Part shown: piece by piece, positions 52,275-60,911 of the stretch
Position numbering within the stretch: the first letter of the stretch is position 1
Layout of the letters: each line of letters opens with the position of its first letter
Source of the DNA: Streptomyces sp. NBC_01381
Lineage (GTDB): Bacteria > Actinomycetota > Actinomycetes > Streptomycetales > Streptomycetaceae
Assembly (NCBI RefSeq): GCF_026340305.1
Contig: NZ_JAPEPI010000002.1
Coordinates: 3,534,001 to 3,598,000 of the forward strand
Reading direction: 5' to 3'
DNA: 64,000 bases
Translations under genes and position numbers: made by a program
Notes under the pieces: model-generated
Seen by the model: the letters and a program-made list of their open reading frames with translations, nothing else
Databases searched by the model: none
Told to the model about the DNA's origin: nothing

Positions 52275-52720
52275 ACCTTGTGGGCCTGCCGGTGCCCGTA
52301 CACCGCCAGCGACCAGATGACCAGGACGTCGAGGAAGATGAGGATCGCGGACCACGCCGGGTGGTACGGGGTGAAGACGAAGTTCTCCAGCGCGCTGGCA
52401 GCCGCGACGGCGATGCCGACGGCGCGTGCCCAGGTGCGGCCGCTGAAGATCAGGAACGCCGCCGTCAGGACGACGACGCCGGAGACCATCTCGATCCAGC
52501 CCCGCCAGGCCACGTCGAAGTCGAAGGCGTAGTCGCTCTGTTGGCGGGTGAAGTTGTGGTCGAGGACCGTGGCGAGGCCCGAGATCATGTGGTACGTGCC
52601 GATGATGGCCATGATGCACACGGCGAACACGACTCCGCCGACGGCGGCCACACTGATGTGGGGCGCGGGCTCCGGCGGGCCGGAGCCGGTCTGTCCTGAG
52701 GTGGTTCGCTGATCGGTCAT
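52256..52720 (-). CDS. DUF7144-type four-helix membrane protein (second copy)
   Basis: A 154-residue membrane protein homologous to the one at 39594-40004, with the same four-helix plan and motifs (GTYHMISGLATVL, WRGWIEMVSGVVVL, VIWSLAVYGH). The N-terminal 22 residues are hydrophilic. The two copies differ enough to be an old duplication. Site 7 of the recurring palindrome lies 73 bp upstream, as for the first copy. It is convergent with the lipid kinase gene. Confidence 0.82.
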   Translation of the reverse strand: MTDQRTTSGQTGSGPPEPAPHISVAAVGGVVFAVCIMAIIGTYHMISGLATVLDHNFTRQQSDYAFDFDVAWRGWIEMVSGVVVLTAAFLIFSGRTWARAVGIAVAAASALENFVFTPYHPAWSAILIFLDVLVIWSLAVYGHRQAHKVYGAPL

Positions 52721-52773
52721 GTCCGGGCCTCCTCTTGGATGGGCTCAGAGAGTTGGACGCTCAGAGCATCCCG

Positions 52774-54522
52774 TCACGTCGGACCGCCCGGTTCACCCCC
52801 AGGGGATGAACCGCCGGCGGTCCGTTCCGCGCCCGCACCGGTTTCCTCGCGGTACGCGGCGACGGCCGCCTCGACCGTGGGGAAGAAGTGGTGCGGGTCG
52901 ATGGTTCGGGTCAGCTCGTAGCGTTCGACCTTGCGCCGTACGGGATCCTTGAGCTCGGCGAACACGAGGTTGATGCCCAGCTCGTTGAGCGTCCGGTCCA
53001 GCTCCTCCAGTACGTCGGCGGCAGTGGTGTCCACGTCGGTGACGGGCTCGGCCGCGATCAGGATCCAGCGCGGCCGCGGCTCACCGCGGGCGAGGCGCAG
53101 CACCTCGCCCCGGAAGGACTTGGCGTTGGCGAAGAACAGCGGGGCGTCGAAGCGGAGGATCACCAGGCCCGGCAGGCGTTCGGCTTCCGGGTAGGAACGG
53201 ATGTCGTGGTAGCCCCCCAGGCCGGGCACCCGTCCGAGCACCGCGATGTACGGCCACCAGGCGCGCCGGAAGACGTTCAGGATGGAGAGGCCGACCGCGA
53301 CCGCGATGCCGGGCAGCACGCCGAGCAGGGCCACGCCGAGGAAGGCCACGACGGACAGCAGGAACTCGGCCTTGCGCTGGTGCCACAGCCGCCTCGTCCC
53401 CGCGATGTCGGCCAGCGAGAGCGACGCCGTGATGACCACGGCGGCGAGCGCGGGCTGCGGCAGGCTGCGGAAGAGACCCGGGACCAGGACCAGCATGAGG
53501 ACGATCAGCACCGCCCCGACGACCCCGGTGAGCTGGGACTTGGCTCCCGCACGCTCGGCCACCGCCGTCCGCGACCCGCTGGTGCTGACGGGGAAGCCCT
53601 GGAACAGGCCGGCCGCCAGGTTCGCGGAGCCGATCGCGACCATCTCGTCGCTGCCCCGCACCTCCTGACCCGTGCGGGCCGCGAACGCCGAGGCGTTGGA
53701 GATGGTGTCGGCGAGGGACACCAGGGCGATGCCGAGCGCTCCGACGAACAACGGGGCCAGGTCGTCCAGGCGGACATCGGGGATCGTCAACGGCGGCAGC
53801 CCCTCGGGCAGTTCACCCACGAGCCGCACCTCATGCTCGCCCAGGTCGAAGAGCACCGACACGGCCATCGCGAGGACCACCATCACGAGGACCGCCGGTA
53901 CTTTGGCCAGCCAGCGCTGCATGACCAGGACCAGCACGATCCCGCCCGCGCCGACCGCAAGGGCGGCGGGCACGGTCTCCCCGTCGGCCAGACCGCTCGC
54001 GAAGTCGGCCACCTCACCGAGCAGCCCGTCGGCGTCCGTACTGAAGCCGAACAGCTTCGGCAACTGGCCGATCAGGATGGTCAGGGCCAGGCCGTTCATG
54101 TAGCCGATCATGGTGGGTTTGGAGATCAGGTCGGCGATGAAGCCGAGCTTCGCCACTCCGGCCAGGAGTGTGATCGCCCCGACCATCAACGCGAGCACCG
54201 AGGCGAGAGCGACGGCCCGTTCGGGATCCCCGTCGGCGGCAATCAGCGGCAGGATCGTCGCCGCGATCATCGGGCCGAGCGAGGAGTCGGGACCGAGCAC
54301 CAGGATCCGGGACGGGCCGAAGACGGCGTAGGCGAGCAGGCACAGCACGGAGGTGTACAGGCCGGTGATCGGAGGCAGGCCGGCCAGTTCCGCGTACGCC
54401 ATTCCCTGCGGCACCAGCAGAGTCGTGAGGACGACCCCCGCGACGACGTCCTTGACGAGCCACTTCCGGCGGTAGCCCGAGAGCGTCCGCACGCCGGGCG
54501 GTGTGCCGCGCACGGTCACCAC
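52774..54522 (-). CDS. SulP family anion transporter with STAS domain
   Basis: A protein of about 582 residues: SulP membrane domain with ten or more helices (about 30-400; LLVPQGMAYAELAGLPPITG, and the family motif NLAAGLFQGFPVSTSGSRTA), then a C-terminal STAS domain (about 450-560). SulP proteins carry sulfate, bicarbonate or other anions; the substrate is not fixed. The start is uncertain: I used the GTG at 54522. The only ATG with a good ribosome-binding site (54548, after CGGAGG) is in another frame and stops after ten codons, overlapping this GTG. Site 8 of the palindrome lies 109 bp upstream. Confidence 0.83.
   Translation of the reverse strand: MVTVRGTPPGVRTLSGYRRKWLVKDVVAGVVLTTLLVPQGMAYAELAGLPPITGLYTSVLCLLAYAVFGPSRILVLGPDSSLGPMIAATILPLIAADGDPERAVALASVLALMVGAITLLAGVAKLGFIADLISKPTMIGYMNGLALTILIGQLPKLFGFSTDADGLLGEVADFASGLADGETVPAALAVGAGGIVLVLVMQRWLAKVPAVLVMVVLAMAVSVLFDLGEHEVRLVGELPEGLPPLTIPDVRLDDLAPLFVGALGIALVSLADTISNASAFAARTGQEVRGSDEMVAIGSANLAAGLFQGFPVSTSGSRTAVAERAGAKSQLTGVVGAVLIVLMLVLVPGLFRSLPQPALAAVVITASLSLADIAGTRRLWHQRKAEFLLSVVAFLGVALLGVLPGIAVAVGLSILNVFRRAWWPYIAVLGRVPGLGGYHDIRSYPEAERLPGLVILRFDAPLFFANAKSFRGEVLRLARGEPRPRWILIAAEPVTDVDTTAADVLEELDRTLNELGINLVFAELKDPVRRKVERYELTRTIDPHHFFPTVEAAVAAYREETGAGAERTAGGSSPGGEPGGPT
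52793..52809. promoter_or_regulatory. TCACCC-N5-GGGTGA-type palindrome (site 7)
   Basis: TCACCC-CCAGG-GGATGA, one mismatch in the right arm, 73 bp upstream of the second DUF7144 gene. It lies within the last codons of the SulP gene, so it is the one member of the set inside coding sequence. Confidence 0.55.
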
Positions 54523-54630
54523 GCGTACGACGCGGTCATGCTGGCCATGGCAGGGCCTCCGTATCCGAGCCGGGCGCGGCCACCCGCACCGTCGTCCGAG
54601 GACCCTGCCCCCGGGCGGCGGCATCCGTCG

Positions 54631-54647
54631 TCACCCGCAGAGGGTGA
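54631..54647. promoter_or_regulatory. TCACCC-N5-GGGTGA palindrome (site 8)
   Basis: TCACCC-GCAGA-GGGTGA, perfect arms extended by CGTCG/CGACG on both sides, between the divergent SulP (109 bp) and MFS (59 bp) genes. It is the longest palindrome of the set. Confidence 0.75.
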
Positions 54648-54705
54648 CGACGGGGACCCGGCGGCTCACGACGATGCCTTGACGACCACGAGCGGAGACG
54701 AGGTG

Positions 54706-56112
54706 ATGGCCGTGCCGCCCACGTCCACCGGAACGAGCGGATCAGGGCGTGCGTCGAGCACGGCCCGGCAGGTGCTCGCGCCGCTCGCCCTTGCTCAATT
54801 CATCTGCAGCTTCGCCGGTTCCAACATGAACGTGATGATCAACGACATCAGCAAGGACCTCGACACCACCGTGGAAGGCGTGCAGCTCGCGATCACCATC
54901 TTCCTGCTCGTGATGGCGGCGCTGATGATCCCCGGAGGCAAGCTGACCGACCGTTACGGCCGCAAGCGGTGTCTCATGGCAGGACTCGCCGTGTACGGTG
55001 TCGGCGCCCTGCTCAGCGCTGCCGCACCCGGCCTCGGCGTCCTCATCCTCGGCAACTCGATTCTGGAGGGCATCGGGACGGCCCTGCTGATCCCGCCCGT
55101 GTACATCCTCGCCACGCTGCTGTTCACGGACACCGTCTCCCGAGCCCGTGCGTTCGGAGCCATCATGGCGCTGGGCGGCATCGGCGCCGCCGCGGGCCCG
55201 CTGATCGGGGGACTCATCAGTTCGGCGCTGAGCTGGCGTGCGGCCTTCGTCTTCCAGGCACTCGTGATCGTGGTGATCATCCTGCTCGCCCGCCGGATCG
55301 AGGACCCGCTGCCCGCGGACCCGACCCGCCACTTCGACACCGGCGGCGCGGTCCTCTCGGCCGTCGGCCTCGTCTGCGTCGTCATGGGAATCCTCACCGC
55401 CGACAACAGCGCCTGGCTCATGGCCGCTCTGCTGCTGACCGGCGCGCTGATGCTGCTCTGGTTCTTCCGGTGGACGCAGGTCAAGGAGCGTTCCGGCGTG
55501 GAACCGCTCCTTTCCACCAGCCTGTTCCGTGACCTGACGTCCAATCTCGGCCTCGTCACCCAGCACACCCAGTGGCTGTTGCTCATGGGCGTGTCCTTCG
55601 TGGTGTCCGCCTATCTGCAGGTGGTGCGCGGATACGACGCCATCCGTACCGGGGTGATCTTCACGGCGGCCACGGCCGGTGTCCTCGTGACATCGCTCGC
55701 AGCCGGTCGCCTCGCGAAGCGGTACGCGCAGCGGACCCTCATCATGGTGGGCTTCGCGGTCACCCTCGGCGGAATCGGTGTCCTGCTGGGCATGGCGCAT
55801 GGTTCGCCGAGTCCCTGGGCCCTGGTGCCCGGTCTGCTCCTGATCGGTCTGGGACTCGGCGTCATGCTGACCCCGTCGGTCAGCGTGGTCCAGTCGAGCT
55901 TCCCCGAGGACAGGCAGAGCGAGATCTCGGGTCTTTCCCGCAGCGTGTCCAACCTCGGCTCCGCGCTCGGCACGGCGATCGCCGGCACCGTCATCGTCGC
56001 CGACCCGGCCGTCGGCGCTTACGCGGCCGCCCTGATCGTCCTGGCCGTCATCGGCCTCGGGGGGCTTGTGGCGGCGGGGTTCCTTCCACGGGGAGCCACC
56101 CCTCCCCTCTGA
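54706..56112 (+). CDS. MFS transporter (DHA2-like)
   Basis: A 468-residue major facilitator with 12-14 hydrophobic helices. Motif A-like loop GGKLTDRYGRKRC follows helix 2, and SNMNVMINDISKDL after helix 1 is typical of DHA2-type drug efflux proteins. Substrates cannot be predicted. The ATG at 54706 has a GGAGACGAGG ribosome-binding site; an in-frame GTG precedes it by one codon. Site 8 of the palindrome is 59 bp upstream, placing the gene in the putative local regulon. Confidence 0.87.
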   Translation: MAVPPTSTGTSGSGRASSTARQVLAPLALAQFICSFAGSNMNVMINDISKDLDTTVEGVQLAITIFLLVMAALMIPGGKLTDRYGRKRCLMAGLAVYGVGALLSAAAPGLGVLILGNSILEGIGTALLIPPVYILATLLFTDTVSRARAFGAIMALGGIGAAAGPLIGGLISSALSWRAAFVFQALVIVVIILLARRIEDPLPADPTRHFDTGGAVLSAVGLVCVVMGILTADNSAWLMAALLLTGALMLLWFFRWTQVKERSGVEPLLSTSLFRDLTSNLGLVTQHTQWLLLMGVSFVVSAYLQVVRGYDAIRTGVIFTAATAGVLVTSLAAGRLAKRYAQRTLIMVGFAVTLGGIGVLLGMAHGSPSPWALVPGLLLIGLGLGVMLTPSVSVVQSSFPEDRQSEISGLSRSVSNLGSALGTAIAGTVIVADPAVGAYAAALIVLAVIGLGGLVAAGFLPRGATPPL

Positions 56113-56176
56113 GAGCGTTCCTGGGCGCAGTCGCCTGCTGAGAAGTCGAGTTGGTCCGACGCCTGGCCAAGGGATG

Positions 56177-57943
56177 TCAGGTCCGGCGCAGGACCGTGGC
56201 CTCCGCGCCCCAGCCGAGCGCGATGGTCCGGTCGACGTGCCAGCCCGCCCGCTCCGCGATGGCGGCGATGGCGGCGGAGTCCCGCAGCGGGCTGCCGGTC
56301 GCGGCGTACGCGCGCACGGCCGCCTCGGTCGCGTGCGGGCTCAGGCCGTCGGGGCGGGAGGCCTCGACGAGGACCGCTGTCCCGGTCCAGGCGGCGAGTT
56401 GGGTGAGGAGCCGCGTCGCCTCGTGATCGGTGCGGTGTGCGAGGGCCTTCGCGGCGACGGCGACATCGGCGGGACCTGCCGTCCAGTCGATGCGTTCCGG
56501 CGCCGGAACATGTCCGCGCAGGACCGTGGCCGGTGTGTCGTCCTCCGCGATCCGCAGCCGAGGCCGCCGTCCGGCGTCGTCGAGAGCGGCGACCACCGAG
56601 GCGCTGCCCGGCCCGGTCAGGAGACAGGTCTCTACGTCCTCCCAAAGAGGGTCGGCCGTCAGTCCGTTCAGGAGGAAGACCAACTGCTCGCATTCCTCGA
56701 CCAGTTCGCCGTAGCGGTCCGCGTCGTGGGTCACCGTGTCGTGCAGGGAGGTGCCCGTGGCGAGCCGCCAGGCGGACGTACCGTCCCGGAGTGCGGGAGC
56801 GAGGTGAGTGAGGGCGAGCAGCAGCTCGGCCTCGTGGCCGGTGTACTCCTCGCGCTCGTGATCGTCCAGGAGTTCCTCACCCGCCGGGCCCAGGCGCAGG
56901 CCCGCCCCATCGTCGACGCCCACGACCACGCCGTGCGCGGCGAGCAGCGGAAGCAGTACGCCGATCCCCGGTCCGGGCACGCCAACTCTGGTCGCGAGCG
57001 CGGCGGGTGACAGTCCCGGCGCGTCGGCCACCGCGTCGACGACGCCGAGCTGCAGTGCGGCCCGTACGACCAGCCAGGGGAGCGGCGAGGGGGTCCCGCC
57101 ACCGGCGGTGACGGCGGCGGCCGTGTCCTGCGACTCCGGCGCGGCGGCCTCCTCGCGGTGCCAGTAACCCGTGATGTTCAGACGGTCCTTCGGGAGTTTC
57201 CGTTCGCGCTGCAGATACCGGCGTACCGGAAGGAGCGCCCGGCTCTCCGCCGCCGCCCAGGCGTATCCCTCGCCCGCCGGCTCCGGCAGCGCGCGGACGG
57301 CCGCGTCCAGAGCCGCCGCGTCACCCGGCTCCGCGACCACCCAGGTGATCGTGTCGCCGTCGCGCAGAGCCAGTTCCTGGCGTGCCGATTCGTCCGAGAC
57401 GGTCACCAGGACGTGCGCCGTGGCGTCCAGCGGTCGTTCGTCGAGGAAGCGGCCGATCGCGGGCAGGGCGGTCTCGTCCCCGATGAGGAAGATCCAGTCA
57501 AGACGGTCCGGCAGCCGCAGCGACGACTTGGGCCCGACGAACCACAGCTCGTCACCCTCCCGCGCCGACGCGGCCCAGGACTCCGCGGGCCCTTCGCCGT
57601 GCAGGACGAAGTCGAGGTGGAGTTCGCCCGCGTCGAGGTCCACCCGCCGGGGCGTGTAGTCGCGGGTCAGCCGGTGCTCGGCCGGTGTCCACTCGATGCC
57701 GTGCGGCAACTGGGCGGGGAGCGCCGCCCGGATGTCCCCGTCCGCGGCCAGGATCAGCTTGATGTGGTCGTCGAACCCGGGCGCGGCGAAAGGGGGATGG
57801 TCGATTCCGTCGTGGGTGAACGCGGCGAGCCGGTCGCCGCCGAGGACGACCCGCCGCATCCGGGGCGTCACGTCGTGGACGCGGCGCACCGTGACCCGGC
57901 GCAGGACGAGGGGGTGCGTCGTGTAAGCACGCTGCGCGGCCAT
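56177..57943 (-). CDS. Siderophore-interacting protein fused to a methyltransferase-like domain
   Basis: A 588-residue fusion. Residues about 1-275 are a siderophore-interacting flavoprotein (FAD_binding_9 plus SIP): HDVTPRMRRVVLGG, the FAD segment RDYTPRRVD, WFVGPKSSLRLP, LIGDETALPAIGRFL and AWAAAESRALLPVRRYL. This half reduces ferric siderophores with NAD(P)H. Residues about 285-588 resemble an O-methyltransferase: a dimerisation/winged-helix segment (PWLVVRAALQLGVVDAVADA) and a poorly conserved SAM domain with LLTGPGSASVV. The role of this half is unknown. The start overlaps the binding-protein stop by one base (TGATG), so the two genes are coupled. Confidence 0.85.
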   Translation of the reverse strand: MAAQRAYTTHPLVLRRVTVRRVHDVTPRMRRVVLGGDRLAAFTHDGIDHPPFAAPGFDDHIKLILAADGDIRAALPAQLPHGIEWTPAEHRLTRDYTPRRVDLDAGELHLDFVLHGEGPAESWAASAREGDELWFVGPKSSLRLPDRLDWIFLIGDETALPAIGRFLDERPLDATAHVLVTVSDESARQELALRDGDTITWVVAEPGDAAALDAAVRALPEPAGEGYAWAAAESRALLPVRRYLQRERKLPKDRLNITGYWHREEAAAPESQDTAAAVTAGGGTPSPLPWLVVRAALQLGVVDAVADAPGLSPAALATRVGVPGPGIGVLLPLLAAHGVVVGVDDGAGLRLGPAGEELLDDHEREEYTGHEAELLLALTHLAPALRDGTSAWRLATGTSLHDTVTHDADRYGELVEECEQLVFLLNGLTADPLWEDVETCLLTGPGSASVVAALDDAGRRPRLRIAEDDTPATVLRGHVPAPERIDWTAGPADVAVAAKALAHRTDHEATRLLTQLAAWTGTAVLVEASRPDGLSPHATEAAVRAYAATGSPLRDSAAIAAIAERAGWHVDRTIALGWGAEATVLRRT

Positions 57944-58929
57944 CAGGAGAACTTCTTCTCGATGATGTCGAGCAGGGCCATCGACTCGTCGTAGTCGCCG
58001 CGCAGTACCCAGTACGGCAGGTCGTAGGCGTGGTTCTTCTTGAAGGCGGGCAGCGCGCCGTAGACGGGGTTCTTCTTGAGCGTGGCGACGTCGGTCGTGT
58101 CGGCGTTGAAGCCCATGACGAACACGGACGGCTGAGTGGTCGTCTGGCCCACCTTCTCGGTCGACAGCTCGAACATGTCACCGCCCTGCCCGTACACCTT
58201 GAAACCGCCCTTGGCGAAGACCGGCGCCGGCTCGATGCCGAGCTTCTTGAACTCGGTGGGCAGACCCACGCTCTCCACAAGCCCGTAGGCGGTGCCGTCA
58301 CCGGTGAGGGCGAGGAAGGACACGGGGCCGGGCGGCGGCTCGATCGCCTCCTTCACCTCGGCGATCCGCTTGTCGTAGGCGGCCAGGTGCTTGTCGTAGA
58401 CGTCGGCCTTGCCGAACACGTCGTCGGCGAGGAAGGAGAACTGGCTCCGCCAGTCGCCGAGCTTCTTGCCCACGAGCACGGTGGGCGCGATGTCGGAGAG
58501 GTCGTCGTACACCTTCTCCGCCTGGAACAGCGGGAAGCCGACGCCACCGCCGACGATGAGGTCCGGCTCGAGGGCGAGGATCGCCTCCAGATCGAAGCCG
58601 TCGACGCTCCACGGCAGGAACGTCGTGCCGTCCTCCTTCGCCTCCTTCTTCCAGTACGGGGAGAACTTGCCCTTGCCGTCGGCGTCTTCGGGAATCGTGG
58701 CGCGCACCGGCACGTCGAGGTCGTACAGGTAACCGGCGAGAGCGTGGTTCAGCACGACCACACGCTTGGGCTCGGCCGGCACCTTCACCTCGCCGTAATC
58801 GGTCTTGACCGTACGGGTCTTGGCGGCGGACGACTTGTCCCCGTCGCCCGACGAGCCGGAGGCCGAGCAGCCGGTGAGGGCCAGCGCGGCGACGAGCGCG
58901 AAGGCGAGCAGACGAGCAGGAGCAGACAT
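57943..58929 (-). CDS. Iron-siderophore ABC transporter substrate-binding lipoprotein
   Basis: A 328-residue lipoprotein. The signal peptide ends in the lipobox LALTGCSAS, with the lipid-modified Cys near residue 21. The mature part is a FepB/FecB-type class III binding protein: VVVLNHALAGYLYDLDVPV, then DLEAILALEPDLIVGGG, the rigid helix backbone and a C-terminal lobe ending LLDIIEKKFS. It captures ferric siderophores for the FecCD permeases encoded nearby. The ATG has a GAGGTCC ribosome-binding site. An iron box lies 45 bp upstream, so DmdR/IdeR repression under iron sufficiency is expected. Confidence 0.92.
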   Translation of the reverse strand: MSAPARLLAFALVAALALTGCSASGSSGDGDKSSAAKTRTVKTDYGEVKVPAEPKRVVVLNHALAGYLYDLDVPVRATIPEDADGKGKFSPYWKKEAKEDGTTFLPWSVDGFDLEAILALEPDLIVGGGVGFPLFQAEKVYDDLSDIAPTVLVGKKLGDWRSQFSFLADDVFGKADVYDKHLAAYDKRIAEVKEAIEPPPGPVSFLALTGDGTAYGLVESVGLPTEFKKLGIEPAPVFAKGGFKVYGQGGDMFELSTEKVGQTTTQPSVFVMGFNADTTDVATLKKNPVYGALPAFKKNHAYDLPYWVLRGDYDESMALLDIIEKKFS

Positions 58930-58973
58930 GGGACCTCATGTGACTGGGCAGGCCGAGGAGTTCGAGCTGTTGG

Positions 58974-58992
58974 TAAGGTGAGGCTAACCTCG
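58974..58992. promoter_or_regulatory. Iron box (DmdR/IdeR-type operator)
   Basis: TAAGGTGAGGCTAACCTCG matches the known actinobacterial iron box TTAGGTTAGGCTAACCTAA in 15 of 19 positions. It sits between the divergent binding-protein and AraC genes and so can control both arms of the uptake locus. Confidence 0.8.
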
Positions 58993-59073
58993 CTGGTTCC
59001 GTGGCGTCGATCCGAGTGCGACATCGCCGGTGACGGACACGACGCAGCGCATGAACGGGAGGCACGCTTGCCG

Positions 59074-59814
59074 ATGACATCCCTCGGCACCGTGGTCGCC
59101 GAGAACGCCATCCGCTTTCTCGGACACGACACGCATCAGCACGAAGAGCCGCATCTCGTCTACGTGGTGACCGGCACCGCCCGCCTGTCCGCCGACGGTG
59201 CGGAGTGGCGGCTCCGGCGGCACGAGGCCGTCTGGCTCGCTCCCCGCGTGCCGCACGCGCTGCGGATCGAACCGGGCGGCATGGCGCTCGGCCCCTTCCT
59301 CAACCCCGGTGACCTGCCCCGACGTCGAGTGCAGCCGCTCGGGGCGGTGCCCGCGGTCATCGAGGTCATGACCACCACACTCGGCGCGGCGCCGAGCACG
59401 ACGGCGCAGGTTCAGCCGTTCCGCCAGGCGCTGGGACGGGTGCTGAGGGGCATCTCCCGGCAGTACTTCCCGGTCGTGCTGCCCGCCCATCCGGCGGTGC
59501 GTGCCCTCGCCCGCGAGGCCCTGCGCGCTCCCGCCGCGACGCTGGAGCAGCTCGCCGCACAGCACCGGATGAGCCCCCGTCAGGTGCAGCGCGTCTTCCT
59601 CGACGAGACCGGACTGCCCTTCACGCGCTGGCGCAACCGGGCCAGGATGAACGCCGCCGTCGAACACCTCCGCGGCGGAGGCGAGCTGAAGGCCGCTGCC
59701 AGGGCGGCCGGGTACGCGACCCGGGCCGGCCTGCTGCGCGCGCTGAGCCGTGAGTCCGGGGTGCCGGTGAGCGCGCTCTCGGCGGACGCGGTGGGGGCGC
59801 TCGGCGGGCACTGA
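59074..59814 (+). CDS. AraC family transcriptional regulator
   Basis: A 246-residue regulator: N-terminal cupin-like sensor (about 15-90, HQHEEPHLVYVVTGTARLSA) and C-terminal AraC double HTH (about 150-235, EQLAAQHRMSPRQVQRVFLD and ELKAAARAAGYATRAGLLRA). In siderophore loci such proteins often activate uptake genes when the siderophore is present. The ATG at 59074 is 11 bp from a GGGAGG ribosome-binding site; an in-frame TTG at 59068 is better spaced and may be the real start. It is followed after 38 bp by the first permease gene, so it probably heads that operon. Confidence 0.85.
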   Translation: MTSLGTVVAENAIRFLGHDTHQHEEPHLVYVVTGTARLSADGAEWRLRRHEAVWLAPRVPHALRIEPGGMALGPFLNPGDLPRRRVQPLGAVPAVIEVMTTTLGAAPSTTAQVQPFRQALGRVLRGISRQYFPVVLPAHPAVRALAREALRAPAATLEQLAAQHRMSPRQVQRVFLDETGLPFTRWRNRARMNAAVEHLRGGGELKAAARAAGYATRAGLLRALSRESGVPVSALSADAVGALGGH

Positions 59815-59852
59815 ACGCGGTCACTGGTCGCGCAGGGAGGTTGGGAGATTCG

Positions 59853-60911
59853 ATGGCACAGGCGTTCACGACGGCGACCGCGCCACCCCCGTCCGCGTCG
59901 CCGGGGCCGGCGCGTCGCAGGACGCGCCGGCTCATCGGCCTGGGTGGCGCCGTCGGCGTGCTCCTCGTGGCGGTGCTGCTCAGTGTCGCGATCGGCTCGG
60001 CGATGCTCCCCCTGGACGTGGTGTGGCAGGCGCTGACCGCACCCGACGGCTCCGTGTCCCACGCCACGGTCAGTGAAGCCCGCGTGGACCGCACACTGCT
60101 CGGCATCCTCGTCGGTGTGTCCCTGGGCGTGGCGGGAGCGCTCATCCAGGCGCTCACCCGCAATCCGCTCGCCGACCCGGGCGTACTCGGCGTCAACGCC
60201 GGCGCGGGTTTCGCCGTCACCCTGGGCGTGGCGCTCTTCGGCGTCACGCGCATCGAGCAGTATCTGCCGTTCGCCTTCGTCGGCGCCGTCGCCGGTTCCG
60301 CGGTGGTCTACTTCGCCGCGAGCGGCGGACGGGGCGGGCCGTCGCCGCTGCGGCTCACCCTGGTCGGGGTGGCCTTCACGGCGGTGCTCTCCGGCATCTC
60401 CCAGACCCTCGCCCTGATCGACACGGAGACCTTCGACCGCATGAGGTTCTGGGGAGCGGGCACCCTCACCGACCGCCCGACGGGCACCGCCGGTGCCATC
60501 GTGCCCTTCGTCCTGGCGGGCCTCCTTGTCGCCGTCTGCTGTGCGCGCCCGCTCAACGCGATCGCCCTCGGTGACGACGCTGCGCGGTCCTTCGGGCTGC
60601 GGGTCGGTGCGACCCGGTGCGGTGTGGTGATCGCGGTGGCCCTGCTGTGCGGTGCGGCGACGGCCGCGGCGGGCCCGCTGATGTTCGTCGGCCTCATGGT
60701 GCCGCACGCCGTGCGCCGGCTCACCGGGCCCGACTGGCGCTGGATCCTCGCCTACTCCGCCGTACTCGCCCCGGCGATCGTGCTGCTCGCCGATGTCCTG
60801 GGCCGGCTGATCGTGATCCCCGCCGAGCTGCCGGTCGGCGTGATGATGCCGCTCATCGGCGCGCCCGTACTGATCCTGCTGGTGCGCACGAGCCGGGCGA
60901 GGGCTCTGTGA
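59853..60911 (+). CDS. FecCD-type iron-siderophore ABC permease (first)
   Basis: A 352-residue permease with about ten transmembrane helices. FecCD signatures are ALIQALTRNPLADPGVLGVN, LGDDAARSFGLRVG and the coupling-helix region AAAGPLMFVGLMVPHAVRRL. It would form a heterodimer with the next gene product to import ferric siderophores. The N-terminal 30 residues are hydrophilic. The ATG follows GGGAG. Its stop overlaps the next start (GTGA). Confidence 0.93.
   Translation: MAQAFTTATAPPPSASPGPARRRTRRLIGLGGAVGVLLVAVLLSVAIGSAMLPLDVVWQALTAPDGSVSHATVSEARVDRTLLGILVGVSLGVAGALIQALTRNPLADPGVLGVNAGAGFAVTLGVALFGVTRIEQYLPFAFVGAVAGSAVVYFAASGGRGGPSPLRLTLVGVAFTAVLSGISQTLALIDTETFDRMRFWGAGTLTDRPTGTAGAIVPFVLAGLLVAVCCARPLNAIALGDDAARSFGLRVGATRCGVVIAVALLCGAATAAAGPLMFVGLMVPHAVRRLTGPDWRWILAYSAVLAPAIVLLADVLGRLIVIPAELPVGVMMPLIGAPVLILLVRTSRARAL

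Noticed and set aside
52888..54700. A long in-frame extension upstream of the MFS transporter start
   Set aside because: The extension lies antisense to the SulP gene and is Asp/His/Gly/Arg-rich without structure; the transporter has its own ribosome-binding site at 54706.
59051..59077. An eight-codon frame overlapping the AraC start (ATGA)
   Set aside because: There is no ribosome-binding site before its ATG; the GGGAGG inside it serves the AraC gene.
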